Origin: Eucalyptus grandis
Lineage: Eukaryota; Streptophyta; Magnoliopsida; Myrtales; Myrtaceae
Reading direction: 5' to 3'
Length of the DNA stretch: 64,000 nt
Assembly: GCF_016545825.1 (NCBI RefSeq)
Contig: NC_052616.1
Location: 37,376,192 to 37,440,191 of the forward strand
Part shown: one piece after another, positions 37,658-50,290 of the stretch
Layout of the letters: each line of letters begins with the position of its first letter
How positions within the stretch are numbered: the first letter of the stretch is position 1
Translations under genes and position numbers: made by a program
The notes under the pieces: model-generated
Told to the model about the DNA's origin: nothing
Database searches by the model: none
What the model saw: only the letters and a program-made list of their open reading frames with translations

Positions 37658-39850
37658 CTGAAATAAAGATAAATCATTAGAAAGTACCCAAGTTGTTATT
37701 AGTACCCACACCCAAATAGAAAAATTCAATTTGAATTTTGTAAGTAATCCTACAGAGTTCCACTTGGACTCAGAACTCTATAAATGAGTAGAGATCCATT
37801 GATCCTTGCTTGCATTAGTATACAAGCCTCGTGTGATCGAAATCATTCCCATAAAATACGGTAGCCAACTCCATTACATGCATACACATGCGGAACACTT
37901 TATATTTGTTTGATTTTCTTAAGCCTCCAATCTTGCATTTTCTATTATTGCAATATCCAACCACGCATTGAGTCCCGCATATAGTCCACATTGATATGCA
38001 TGTGTGCGTGTGCACGTGTATGCGTGAGAGAGAGAATCTAACCTTGTGATATGAATAAATATCAGCCATGGTCAACCCTTTGCGAACAAAATCATGAATT
38101 GAAGTTAAATCTCCATAATTTTGCAAAGGTTTGCAATTATCCGCCCGAAAAGCACACAAAAATGGTGGAAACTCAGGAATCTCCTGTAATTGATGGCAAT
38201 TATGAACGAACAAACTGAACAAATGATGGCGTTTATTGATGGATGTAGGAAGGCTGGTAAGATTGTTCCCCGACAGAATTAATGTTGTCAAGAATGGAGA
38301 ACATGAAAGATTCTCAAGAAAGTCTACTTCAGACAAATTACATCCCCAAAGGTTTAACCGATGTAAATTTGAAAGTTGGGTCGTCATGCAAGGATTAGTT
38401 AAATCCTCGTACTTTGGAAACCCGATTAAATTTGTGCAAAAATCAAGAGCCAAGTCTTTAAGGTTTTGTAATGTGTAAATGCTAGACGGAAGGCTCATCA
38501 AGTTCTTGCAATGACTTAAGTACATACACTCCAAAGAGACAAGATTTTCTATTGATGCAGGAAGTCCTTTAATAGGGGTTCCTTCTAAAAAAAGCTTTTT
38601 TAGGGCTTCAAGTTTATGTGGAATATCGGGGAACCTTTCAAACTTTGTGCAATTTTTAAGATTGAGAACTTGAAGATTTTTTGACTGGACCTCATTTGGA
38701 AAAACACTAAGTTCAGAGCACCCCTCTAAATTCAGCACTTGTAACTTGTTGTGATATGCGATGGACTTGTGAGCTTCCACCAAGTCTTTGCAATTACGGA
38801 GATCCAATTCCTCGAGATTTGGAGTACACGAGAGGTCGGGCATGTGAACCAACGACTTGCAGTAACTGAAATTAATGTACTTCAAATTTTGGAAGTCCTG
38901 CAAAAACAATGAAAAACAATGGAAACAACTTTGGACAAACATTCTGAAAAGAACACAAAAGGGTTGCTTGTATGATGATGTCACTTCCTTACATATAAAT
39001 CGTGGGATTCCCATTTGAGAATAGGTTGCCACTTAAGCATATCTGTTATTGATCTTTCAAAAAATTATTATATTTTAGGTTGTCAATTGTACATATTGAG
39101 CGATTTGTTCATTTAATATAGAGGTGATTTGCTGTAGAGTCCACAAATAGGCCTACGCCAGTTGTTGTGCATGGACTGGAGAGTCAAACTTGCGAAATGA
39201 TGGTAATTCAATATTGAATGTCATACACATTGTCCCTACTTTTATCATATTGATGATTAATGATATCATAATTTATTTGTAGGGGCTATAAAATTGGCTA
39301 TACAACACATGGGGACGAATGGTTTCACAGGGAAAGGATGTGTCGTGATTACATATCCTTGACTGTTATATAATATACATTGGCCAGGTGGATATCTCAT
39401 AATTACATATCCTAGGGCCACAAAACTCTTCATGTGGAAGGAAGCAAGGAGCGTCAGTAGATCAAACAACTTGAAACCTACTATTTAGGTTACTAAGTAA
39501 TTTCTTTTTTTGCACAGTCCGAATAAAATTTATTAATCTATAAATTAACGTTTCATTTTTTTCTTGTAAATTATATGTTGTATTGAGAATTGACTCATCA
39601 CTTTCAAACTTGACCAGTAATTACAAATCTCTGATATATATAAATAAGCATGTATATATTTCAGCAAAGCTTGCATGAAGTGGTGTCGCATGGCACACGC
39701 ATGACTAAGCTATACCCAGCAATTTGGTTTCCATCATCACTTTAGCAAATCAGAGATAACTTACCATTTTATATTTTAGACAAGAGTTGAATAATATATA
39801 GGTACACAACGTAATTTTTTTTTTAAAATTCTCCAATAATATAGAACTCT

Positions 39851-39896
<46 letters not shown>

Positions 39897-42800
39897 GCGC
39901 ATTCTCCATTGGGTCTTCCCCTTTTCTTTTTAAATTACTCGTCACAGTTCCTCTAATTATATCACACATGTCTAGTCCTCCCCTTTTTTTAATAATCTAG
40001 AGTCACAGCGTAAAGACTCGATTACTTAAAAGCCGTATGAAGACCCTGCTAGCCCTTGAGCTGGTTAAGTCCGTGCCATTTGACCTATGTAGGTTCATCA
40101 CTTGTCGAGTTCTTTCATAAATTATTTCGGAACAATTCTTTCTTATGCCCAGACTATGAAATGCAGTAAAGAGTTACGCCAGTATAGATATAGAAAATAA
40201 AATATCCTTATATACCAAAGTGACCTGTTTAGAAACTGTTACATGAGAAATTGTTATCCCTTTTTTTCCCAAATCAAAAAAAAAAAAAAAATTGTAATAT
40301 TCTATGGTTAATTCAATTTTGTCCTTTCACACCAAGCATTCATTTGGATGATATATTTATATCCATATTTTATATATCCAAAAACTTGTCAGGGAATATA
40401 TGGAATATTCGAAAGGGTTAATACCTTGAAAAACCTCAAACTGGTACACTTGTGACAAATTTACCCCAAACTATTTTTTTGACCATGAAAAACCCAAAAT
40501 TGGTAAACTTGTGACAAATTTACCTCAACTGATTATAAAAAACCATATACTGGTACATTTATGACAAATTTACCCCAAACTAATTTATCCGACCGCAAAA
40601 AACCCTAAATTGGTAAATTTTTGATAAATATACCCTATGCTAAATTAGATTAATACCACAAAAAAATCATAAAAATTGTAAACTGTGATAAACGGAGCGT
40701 AAAATCCTAAATTGATATACCGGTTAATTGTCACGTGTCATTTAACTTAATAATTTGTAAATAAAATTTAACGAAAACCAACATAGGGTAAATTTGTCAC
40801 AAGTGTACCAGTTTGGGGTAAATTTGTCAAATGTATACCAGTTTAGGGTTTTTGATGGTCAAAAAAATAGTTTGGGGTAAATTTGTCACAAGTGTACCAG
40901 TTTGGGGTTTTTTTTAGGGTATTAACCCTATTCGAAATCCTATTCTATCTTCATTTTTCCCAATCTTGTCATATGCAGCGAAAATGTCTATACAACTAAA
41001 GGCAACTTTGAGATTAAAACTACGTTTAGTATGATTTTTTCCCTTAAAGAACATACTAGGAGGGGGCACCTCAAGTGTCTTTATCAACCCTAAAAAGAGT
41101 ACATATATTTTACTTGACAATACTCATAATTAAATTTATCGCTCGTTTACACAATCTTAACAATTGTATTTGCGTGTATAGAAATAATTGTGCGCATATT
41201 GAACTTTGTTGGTTTAACTTCTACTCACTCTTTTAGCTTTTCTATATATATATACACACCACGTGAAAGAATTAGATAATATATAGGTACACAGCATAAA
41301 AAATTTCACACTTAAAATTGTGTAGACAATTATTAAAAAAATTAGAATTAATATAATTGAAAATCTCAAATCTATACATAGATTTTCTCTCAATTAATTT
41401 TCATTTCATAAAAATCCTCAACCGGTACCATTATGACACAGTTACCTCAAACTAATTTTCTTCTAACAAAAGAATCCTAAATTGGTACTCCTCACCCATA
41501 ACTACCATCCATTACCAAACGAAAATTAGTTTGGGACAAACCTGTGCTGTATGTCATGCATGTAACAATCACAAAATTCAAGTGAAGTATCATGTCATGA
41601 GCATGCAAATGTGGGCCACATGACAAAATTATGACATGCATCATGCCTTGTGACAATCATAGAAGCACGGTAAAGTGCAACGTGGTGAGTGCAGATGCAA
41701 ACCACATGACAAAACTATTCCACATGTCATGTGATGTGACAATCACAAAAGCAAAGTGAAGTGCCACCGTGACAAGCGTGAGAATGAAGACTACTAATTC
41801 TGGCTTCAATTGTATATCATAGATGAATGGGGTACGTAAACACAATCACAATGTAATTGTGTAAAAATTACAAGTTTTCTGTTAAATAAAAAAGTTTATA
41901 TGTAAACAACCGACACCAATTTGCATTTTAAAGATCTTAACTAGGCACATTTGATCTGATTTTGAAATATATCTATGTCAATTGTAAGAGATATTATTTA
42001 AGGTAAAGATGATCTCCTACTTTAAAAGATTTCAATCTTTTGCTCTTTTATATTCCTTCCATCAATTATCCTCACTTACTTATTCTACAGATATTAAAAC
42101 ATGGACAGGTATATGAAATTGATTATATTATTTTTATCTCTCACATTTTTCAATATTAAAATTTGACTTTTAAATGATGCGATGACCTTTATAAATAAAT
42201 TTCAAATCTTGAAATATCTTTCTATTTCCAAGTATTGTAGAAAGCTTCTTTGTATTGCATATTTTATTAACAGGTTTCCATTGAGATTTCTAATAAAGTT
42301 TTTTGCTTAATTTTTCAAATGCCAATTTTGCTGCACATGAAATATTTGTAAAGCAAGAAGCTAGCGTCATTTTGAAAGAAATTAGAGAAGTGGTTTCTAA
42401 AACATAGGAACACCCCTTCCTTTAGTGTAGTAGTACATATAATAGATATACATATGAAAATGAAGTAGATAATAAAAAGGTCTATAGGTAAATCTCACCT
42501 TAAATCGTTTTACGACTCCTGCGATATTGCCTTCACTTATATTAAGTCCCACTAATTTCTTTGGACCAGAGGAAAATTCTGGAATTTGGTGAGCACATCC
42601 AGTCCACTCAACCCATCTAAGCTCATTAGGAAGACATATAGGACCTTGGAAAGAATCACGAACATTGTGCAAGATGAGCAATCTCAACCTTCTCATTTTC
42701 GTAAAAGCATAAGGACTAATACACATCTCTATTGGCTTAGATGGCTTGAACACTATGGCTTTGACAGCACAAGTTCCCTGTATATACAAGACTATTTAGG

Positions 42801-45800
42801 TTATTCATGATTAGTAACTAGAGCAAAAAAGAAGAAGATAAAAAGCAGAATTTTGATGGTGTTTGCTAGTCTTACCATGTTGCTTGATAGAACATCGACA
42901 ACATCATCATACTGCCATAATCTACTGCGTCTCCCAGGATCATCACTTTCTTGGTTCACAATATCCATACCCATCATTTGAATCAAGTCATGCATTTGTA
43001 TGTTCCCTGACTCAATTTTTATTAGAGACCTCTCCATGAGAATTTGTAATCCTATTATTGCCTTAAGATCACAACTGTCAAGAACTTTCTTTACATACTC
43101 ACTATTCCACCCCTTAAAGAGGCAGGCAATGTGGAGAAAGATCTCTTTCTCTTTTGGCTCTAGTCCATCGTAACTTATTTTGAGCACATCATTGATGCCT
43201 TTTTTAGGAGCTGTAGAAATATCATCTAGTGCACTTTCCCATTCATATTCTCTTCTACCACGTAAGAAGGAACATAGCACCTCAAGTGCTAAAGGAAGGC
43301 CTTTAGCATGATTTAGAACTCTATCCACTAGACCTGTCTTGATCGTAAAGTTTTGGTGTGTCGGAAAAGCATGCTTACTTAATAGCTCTCGAGCATCATT
43401 GTCATTCAGCTCTCTAACTTTGTACACATGATCTTGATCTATTCCGAGATAAGTTAGCAAATGGTTATCTCTTGTAGTAACAATGATCCTACTCCCATTA
43501 CGAAACCACTTACCTTCTCCAACTAAAGGATGTAGTTGGCACAAATCATTCACATCATCAAGGATGAGGAGAACTTTTTTGTGACAAAGTCTTTCTTGTA
43601 TTAGATTAATACCTCTATCGACACTAGACACTACTAATCTTTCTTTTAGTGCTAATATCTCAAATAGTAATTTTTCTTGCAAAGTAACTAAATCCTTACA
43701 ATCTTTTGAAACTTCTCGAACATTCACCAAAAAACATGAATTCTCGAATTGATTGAAAATATCATTATAAACGGCTTTGGCCAAAGTCGTCTTTCCTATG
43801 CCTCCCTGTCCCCATAGTCCCACCATGAGAACATCATCATTGGACTCAAGGTTTAACATTGATTTCAACGTAACCACGTGGGAATCTATCCCAACCGGAT
43901 GTATAGCAACATGCAAAAGTGTTTGGTTTAAGCGAATGGAGATTTCTTTCACAATTTTTTGTATAAGCTCTGCCTCATCTCTGCACACAAAAGAAAAAAA
44001 AAAGACAAGTTGTGGCATCGTATTAGCAATTTGAATAAGCAAATAACAAGCAATTACTAGCCAACAATGATAAAAGCAGAGTGCATCACATTTTCACACA
44101 ACCACAGCCAAAACAAAATGTGTTCCCACTAAGTCGAATTAAAACTCAAAAAAGAGCTCCCCACCAAGCAAAATAAGTTCAGGTTTCAACTTTTAGTCAT
44201 CCACTCGTGTTCTTTTGATATACACAACGATTTATTTATTTTTCTTGTCAAACTGTTATATGTGATTTATTTATACGCTTAAACAAGGAAAGTTATTCTG
44301 GACTTTGAACGATGGTTGAGATTTTGATACAAAAACTATTAAAATACCCTAAAGCATGTTGTCATTTGCCTTACATTGCTTGTACATACTAATTATCCTA
44401 TATCAAGTGTTGTGAATTTTATCATTCCTTCCAAATAAATGGGGTAAGTACAATAACATATAATATTTTGTCCATTGATTGATCAAGTTTTGGCATTTTG
44501 TATTACTCAAATAAGTCAGTAAAATTTTCAGGCGATGAAGTCCTATAGTCAATTTTTTTTTACAGGAAAAAGCCATGTGTCTATTATGTGGTTAGCTACA
44601 TGTGATGTTTCAAACTTAAAATGGCGTCAGTAATAAGTTTGTGACTCAATTGACCGAAATTGAAAATTTGTAGAACTCAAAACGAAACCTGAAGAACTCA
44701 AATAGCCCATAAACAAAACGTTTAGTACTTTTCTAGGAGGGCGACAAGGATCCAAAAGAAAGAGCAATGAATATTACCCGGATGAAACAACGCTTATCAA
44801 AAGCCAAAAGGCAGAATTCTATTGTTTCATGCATACATATATATATATTTGTGATAGCGAATTTCAGTAAGTGTTCATCAGTATCGCAAGCTGTCAGTGG
44901 CAAAAAGATTAGTGGCTTTTCCTTTCCCATAACTTATTAGTACCTTACCAATGATTTTATAAAATCACCAATCTTTTTTATAATTAGTAAATAACTAATT
45001 TTTTATACTAGCTTGCCAAAATTCATTTGCATAACTCACATCTTCCAACTTACTAACTTTTATATGAAATTACCAACATAAATTAGAGTGACTTATCAAT
45101 AATCGTTATATTAACTAATTATCTACGAGTTTTCGGTTATTAGCTCTGAATTGAGCGCCTTTTTTAAAAAAAAAAAAATTTACTATCTTCTTTATTGAGC
45201 TACAAACTCTCATTCAAATTACTTTTACCAACTTCTCTACAATTAAGATACCAATTAACTTAGGGTTATCAATTCTTGTTTGAGTTATCAACTTTTCTTA
45301 TCTTTCACCAAATTTTATTTTTCCTTCTTATCTAAGTCTTAGATTTACTAACTCTTACATGAAATTCGTAACTTTAACTTAAGCCACTTAAGAATTTCAG
45401 GAATGCTTAGATGAAGCATCCATATATATATACACACACTTACACTCATATGTGTAGATTTTTTTATTTTTTATTTACAAACAATATCTATACTTACATG
45501 CAATATAGCTTCTTATGCAAAATATGGACTCCACTCTACATACCCATCTTTCAAAGGCCATCCGGACAAGTAACTAGCATCAGAAAGAGCTTTCTCCCAT
45601 CTTTTCACTTCTTTTGAATCCTTCCCGTACTTGGACTCATGCTTAACCAAAGCATCTCTATAGCTCCCTCTTGGTGTTCTCAATTCTCCGGGTTCCACTT
45701 TGTAAAACAAAGGAAAGACCATGAGATCTCTTTCTTTCTTACAATCAATGATTTTCACCAACTCTTCCAAACACCACCATGAGGAAGCATAATCCTTGGA

Positions 45801-46016
45801 GAAAACGATTATCGCGATCTGTGATTCATCGATTGCCTTCATAAGTGTCGGAACTATTTGCTCTCCTTTCCCGAGCTCCTCGCTATCAACATAAGTGTAG
45901 ATTCCTTTCTGATCAAGAGCTCTGTAGAGATGACCAAGGAAGTTATTCCGAACGTCCTCGCCTCTGAAACTCAAGAACACATGATATTTCATTTTGGATT
46001 TCAATGAAGAAGCCAT
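37370..46016 (-). CDS. TIR-NB-LRR (TNL) disease resistance receptor, 999 aa, five exons
   Basis: Intracellular immune receptor: TIR signalling (NADase-type) domain, NB-ARC nucleotide switch and LRR sensor. Exons 46016-45544, 43980-42876, 42777-42499, 38897-38043 and 37657-37370 have GT-AG borders and consistent phases, totalling 3000 nt including TAG. TIR is at residues about 10-150 (YHVFLSFRGED, WCLEEL with the putative catalytic Glu 85), and NB-ARC about 180-500 with P-loop GLWGQGGIGKTT (212-223), kinase-2 VLLILDDV, RNBS-B GSRIIVTTRD, GLPLAL and MHD (QMHDL). LRRs occupy about 530-880 and a partial post-LRR C-JID the end. The start at 46016 (MASSLKSK) is preferred over an ATG 10 codons upstream by similarity to family N-termini. 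The C-JID stops early at TAG after LWG through a frameshift; the missing part lies just downstream. Confidence 0.93.
38043..38897 (-). CDS. TNL exon 4: leucine-rich repeats
   Basis: 855 nt, 285 codons. About eight to nine LRRs of the TNL form can be read (LKYINFSYCKSLVHMPDLS, NLEELDLRNCKDL, LQVLNLEGCSELSVFP, LKKLFLEGTPIKGLP and others), then EIPEFPPFLCAFRADNCKPL, the usual end of the LRR. It is separated from exon 3 by a 3601-nt intron, much longer than the gene's other introns, which holds a MITE and a TC microsatellite. The donor is CAAG then GTTAGA. Confidence 0.92.
39854..39896. repeat. TC dinucleotide microsatellite in TNL intron 3
   Basis: A nearly uninterrupted CT/TC run with one TATC interruption near its end. 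Probably length-polymorphic. Confidence 0.95.
40415..40928. mobile_element. MITE, Mutator-like (9-bp TSD), copy 2
   Basis: A 514-bp relative of the element at 5556-6064, starting GGGTTAATACC and ending GGTATTAACCC. It is flanked by the perfect 9-bp repeat TATTCGAAA (40406-40414 and 40929-40937). It lies in intron 3 of the TNL. Inverted halves carry the same GACAAATTTACC and CCCAAAC words. A decayed partial relative may lie at about 41395-41500. Confidence 0.9.
41560..41800. repeat. tandem repeat of about 90 bp in TNL intron 3
   Basis: Two full and one partial diverged copies of a unit with TGTGACAATCACA, AAGTGAAGTGC and CCACATGACAAAA. Both strands contain many CATG words. No coding potential. 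Confidence 0.7.
42499..42777 (-). CDS. TNL exon 3: linker and first LRRs
   Basis: 279 nt, 93 codons, phase 0 at both ends, separated from exon 2 by a 98-nt intron. It contains the TNL linker GTCAVKAIVF and the first repeats (AFTKMRRLRLLILHNV, LPNELRWVEWTG). The donor is AAG then GTGAGA. Confidence 0.93.
42876..43980 (-). CDS. TNL exon 2: NB-ARC domain
   Basis: 1105 nt, acceptor GTGTGCAG, donor GTAAGA, phase 0 exit. All NB-ARC motifs are intact, including the Walker A lysine, the kinase-2 LILDD, the RNBS-D-like FLHIACLFKG of TNLs and the MHD switch. The tryptophan in RLWQYDDVVDVL, typical of TNLs, closes the domain. Nothing suggests inactivation. Confidence 0.95.
45544..46016 (-). CDS. TNL exon 1: TIR domain
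   Basis: 473 nt, phase 2 exit, donor GATGG then GTATGT. It encodes YHVFLSFRGED, GIYTYVDSEELGKGE, AIDESQIAIIVFSKDYASS, WCLEEL, FPLFYKVEPGELR and SGWPLKDG. TIR domains of this type cleave NAD+ to make signals read by EDS1 complexes (family knowledge). The loop VEPGELRTPRGSY departs from the common VDPSDVRKQTGSY. Confidence 0.95.
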
Positions 46017-46199
46017 TAGGTGATGGAGTTCAACAACCAACAACAAGCGTTAGCTTAAGATTTGGTAAAGTATTTTCAGGCAGTTCGGTTCCTATTCGAT
46101 CTTCTTGTTCACTTATTCTTATACTAGAGGACGGAGGCACATGACTTTTTGAGGGCAAGTCAACGAAAAATAATATTCTCGTTAAAAAAACAAAAAATA

Positions 46200-47030
46200 A
46201 TATTATAAATTTGGAAAATGATGGTGCTTAAGATGGAGAAAGATATCTAATAGGTGTGAACGCAGTGACTATTTTTCTCGAAGATTGCATATCATGGGTT
46301 ATTCGGATTGGCTGAGTGACATGAGTTTGTTCGTTGGATATTGTATTTATTAACAAATCGTCAACAAATTTGGCAGGTCAACAAGCCAAATGGCCGACAA
46401 GGTACAGAATATTACAGATCGCTACCGCTCTACTAGACTCAATTATTGCACAAATCGACAAACAACTTCAGAGTGGTAACTTTTGAGGATCACTCATAAA
46501 GAGACCTTGCTGGCTACCACGGAATCACATCCACGTCCTCCGAGTGGCTATTTCTTCTTTGCTAGTAGCAATTAAACACGACCCCTCACAAGAGATATCA
46601 TTGAACGAAAAATTAAATATATCAGCAAAGATTAATATTAAATTTATTATTAAAATTAGAACCTTGGAAATGGTGCTTAAGTGTAGACCACCATATCTAA
46701 TAGCTATGAACCCATCACCTTATTTTCACTGGAGATCGGATACCACGGCATTATTCGAATTATCTTCTTTGACAAGAGTTTATTTGTTTTTATATTAAAT
46801 TTATTGTGAAATTGTTGATGCACTTAACCAATCAACAAAAGTAATTTCAATTAAAGTATCAAATTTGAGCAAATGGCTTTCATCTATTTAGTCTTCGTTT
46901 TTTTTTTTTTTTGAAGTATTTCATGTCATTGGGTTAGCTTTTATCATATGCTCAATATTGAGAAAAAAATTATGGCTACCTTTAAATGGCAATCCCAACC
47001 TCCAAGTGGTCGTTTCTTCTTTGATTTCTT
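46200..47030. repeat. duplicated block upstream of the TNL
   Basis: Two diverged direct copies of about 360 bp, roughly 46200-46560 and 46650-47030. Shared landmarks in order are ATGGTGCTTAAG, ATATCTAATAG, TATTCG and a CTCCRAGTGG(C/T) block followed by TTTCTTCTTTG. The block begins about 180 bp upstream of the TNL start codon, so it may include promoter sequence. Confidence 0.6.
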
Positions 47031-48807
47031 TTCTTAAAACTATCTATAATAATTTAACACATGAGTACTCAAAAGGCACATAATCTATACATACAACTAC
47101 GTATATAATTGGTCTAGTCCTATTTCATTATTTTTATAACTTAGGGGCACAATAACAAAAGCCCAACTACCCCGGAAGCTTATAGAACACCTTGCAAGTC
47201 TCATTAGCAAATTAAAGTCTATATCACCGCGTATTGCTATACCTACCGTTACCCCGGTAGCTGCAACCCCCTTGTTTCCCCCGAAGATTTTCTTCCTTGG
47301 AGGAAGGGAATACGGGAACACGGGGTCTCTCACCCCTGGACGGTTCTCCCGCCTATTCCCTTGAGCAGTTTTAAGGCCTGCTTAGGTCTAATATGCCCCA
47401 TATATGTGAGAATCGATGAATTGCAGAAAATATATAACTACATGGCAACATATATACAACATGACAAACTATACGTATTTTCTAACATCCACCTCAAACA
47501 CAAGATAGTTGTAGGGAAGTCAACTGAAGTTTGGATTATCCTATGAGAGAGGCCTAGATGAGGGATTTGCAGTCTTAAAAAAGGAAGCAATATGTATTCC
47601 CATATTGCACGTGATCAAGCAAACAAGTTGTGTTCAAGCCTTGTGAAAATTTTAGGCTTTAGGCATATTAAAAATATATGATATAATAAAAAAATTTCTG
47701 TAAATCTCATTAATGTTGTATTTGTATGTGGTGTATAAATAGTTTATATTTGCTTTATCACATAACTCAAATCTTTTGGAGATTAAAATTCCAAATAATT
47801 GAAGTACCATGGACTCATATAGAAATTGGTACAGCCAAATTGTTAAGCATCCATAATGTCTTATGCTGAATTATGTGAATCAACACTGTTGACGATGCGT
47901 AGTTTTTACTACCATTTATATTTAAATTCTCCATTCTCAATCATATAAATGTAACGGGCAAGGGGATAAATCAGACTTGGATAGGGTGACACGTATCGAT
48001 ATTTCCTAAATGGATGTACTGTTTCAACCAATTTATAAAATTAATGAGCCAGCAATAGCTCATCCACAATTGCTTGTTTTTTCGTGAGAAAATGTAAGAT
48101 GCTTTCGAAGCATCAACCACCTGCTGCGATTATTTGGTTTATTTCCGCATGCATTTCCCCGCTGTAATTATTCTGTCTTCAATCTTCTTCACTTCGAGTC
48201 CTAGGTGCTTTTCACGACCAAAAATCCAATCTTGGAGGCTGTTACTCGCGTCTAATAAGTAAGAAATTATGAAATAAAAAATATACATGATAAACTAAAT
48301 GTAAATCAGAAAAGTTGAAGAGATTCTTATGAAGTCCACTGTTTTTAATAGTTCATATTCAATTTAGTTTATACACTAAGTTCACTCAATAATTTTTCTA
48401 GATAGATAACTGTGCCACTACTTCTTAACTATCCTTTTGACTATTCAACGGAAATATTACTACTTATCTAATCTCGATCTGCTAAATCTCCTCCATTGAA
48501 AGGATGGATATTGCATAAGACCACCTTATCTAATGTATACAATCCAATCATCCTTTGTACACTGGATTCATTAAATGAATTTGTGAAATGAGAGGTATCA
48601 ACATAATGTTGCAAGTGGATAAGACTTTTAGCCATGTTCCTAATCCCTCAATTGTAGATGATCCTGTGGGCAAAGGATGAGTTCTAAATCTCGCGATCCA
48701 TTTGTAGGTGTAAGAGGACTTTGCTTAGCAAAGTACCACAAAAGTTAAACTTTACGCGTGGAATAACTTCTCATTATAAATTCTCAACCTCAAATTTCAT
48801 GTAGTCA
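47031..48807. other. intergenic with an unexplained GC-richer patch
   Basis: AT-rich spacer. At 47150-47390 a GC-richer island is open on the minus strand (47333-47097, containing KKIFGGNKGVAATGVTVGIAI) and includes several palindromic words. The peptide looks protein-like but I cannot place it; it may be a transposon or organelle-derived fragment. Confidence 0.4.
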
Positions 48808-49702
48808 AATCCAAGTCAAGTTAGAACATTTTGAGTTTACTATCAATCCCACCATGCACTAAACAAAGGTTTCTTCACCATGAGCCAAGGTGTCTTCCTT
48901 TTCTCTTAGCATCAAAAGAAAACAAGAGTGACGACTTTTAAGTCAAATCTATGAAATTTTTACCATGAGACAACGCATCTTCTTTTTCTCTTAGCACCAA
49001 AAGAAAACAAGAGTGATGACTTTTAAGTAAAGTCTATGAAATTTTTTCCTAAATGGACCATGAGACAAGGCATCTTCTTTTTCTCTTAGCATCAAAAGAA
49101 AACAAGAGTGACGACTTTTAAGTCAAGTCTATGAATTTTTTTCCAAAGTGGACCATGAGACCATGCATCTTCATTTTCTCTTAGCACCGAAAGAAAAAAG
49201 AGTGACGACTTTTAAGTCAAGCCCATGAAATTTCTTTTCCAAAGTGAACCATGAGACAAAGCATTTTGTTTTTCTCTTAGCACCAAAAGAAAACAAGGAT
49301 GATGACTTTTAAGTAAAATCTATGAAATTTTTTCTGAAGTGGGCCATGAGACAAGGCATCTTTTTTTCTCTTAGCATCAAAAGAAAACAAGAGTGACGAC
49401 CTTTAAGTCCAGTCTATGAATTTTTTTCAAAGTAGACCATGAGACAAGGCATCTTCTTTTTCTCTTAACACCAAAAGGAAAAAAAGAGTGCCGATTTTAA
49501 GTCAAGTTCTCTTAGCACCAAAAGAAAACAAGAGTGATGGCTTTTAAGTCAAGTCTATGAAATTTTTTCCAAAGTGGATCGTGAGACAAGGCATCTTCTT
49601 TTTCTCTTAATACCAAAACAAAACAAGAGTGACAGCTTTTAAGTCAAGTCTATAAAAATTTTCCAAAGTGGAGGAAAAAAGTTTCCAGCTTTATGACATG
49701 GG
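48808..49702. repeat. minisatellite of about 95 bp, eight to nine units
   Basis: Tandem units with the landmarks CCATGAGACAAGGCATC, TTTTTCTCTTAGCACC, AAAGAAAACAAGAGTGA, GACTTTTAAGTCAAG and TCTATGAAATTTTTTCC. Units vary by substitutions and by one partial unit near 49500. The array sits between a left flank containing AATCCAAGTCAAGTT and a right flank containing TTCCAGCTTTA. No open frame spans the units. Confidence 0.92.
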
Positions 49703-49984
49703 CTACTTCTAACTTGTTTCTTCCTTATACATGGCGATACACCATCCACTGATTTTAATACACCGTCATGTTCAACATGAAATTTCTCATTATTCACTAT
49801 AAAATGCCCTAAACCAATTATTTGATAGTTAATTTCACAAAGGAAGAACTATAGCTTTAGTCTCTCTGATAGTAATGTGTCAAACTCTCACCCGTCACCT
49901 TGCATTGAACTCCTTAACATTGCCCGAATCTCCTTTCACAAGTTCTATACAATATTCATCCGGATAATTGAATTAATACTTACC

Positions 49985-50290
49985 CTCTCTAGCTAAAAGA
50001 ATTACTTGTGAACCTCAAGATAAGGTCATCTATAATGACCGGTTTCGGTTGACTGGTATTGTGAGTAAAACTTATCCTCTCTTGCGAAAAGAATCACATG
50101 AGAACTTTGGGATAAGCTCCTCTAAAATCATCGTTCTCTCCCCCCTCCCAAAACCATAAATGGAAGCCGTCGTATAAATTCTCTTGGCAAAAGAATTGCA
50201 TGCGAGCCTCGGACCAAGTCCTCTACAATCACAGGTCTCTCCCCCTCCTAAAACCATATTTGGAAATCATTGTATGAATCAAGTCATCTT
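49985..50290. repeat. three-copy tandem repeat of about 105 bp
   Basis: Three diverged units, each with a CTCT(T/C)...AAAAGAAT start, a GCC/ACCTCGGA-like middle, and ATCATCGTTCTCTCCCCC or ATCACAGGTCTCTCCCCC, then AAAACCATA. The frame at 50257-50072 arises from this repeat and is not a gene. Confidence 0.75.

Noticed and set aside
38236..38478. 80-codon plus-strand frame
   Set aside because: Antisense shadow of the TNL LRR exon.
40040..40120. tRNA-like A-box/B-box words (GAGCTGGTTAAG, AGGTTCATCAC), possible SINE
   Set aside because: The boxes deviate from consensus, and I found no cloverleaf, tail or target duplication.
43777..44034. 85-codon plus-strand frame
   Set aside because: Antisense shadow of the NB-ARC P-loop region.
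48880..49680. Possible CRISPR-like repeat array
   Set aside because: Units of about 95 bp are contiguous without unique spacers and the genome is a plant; it is a minisatellite.
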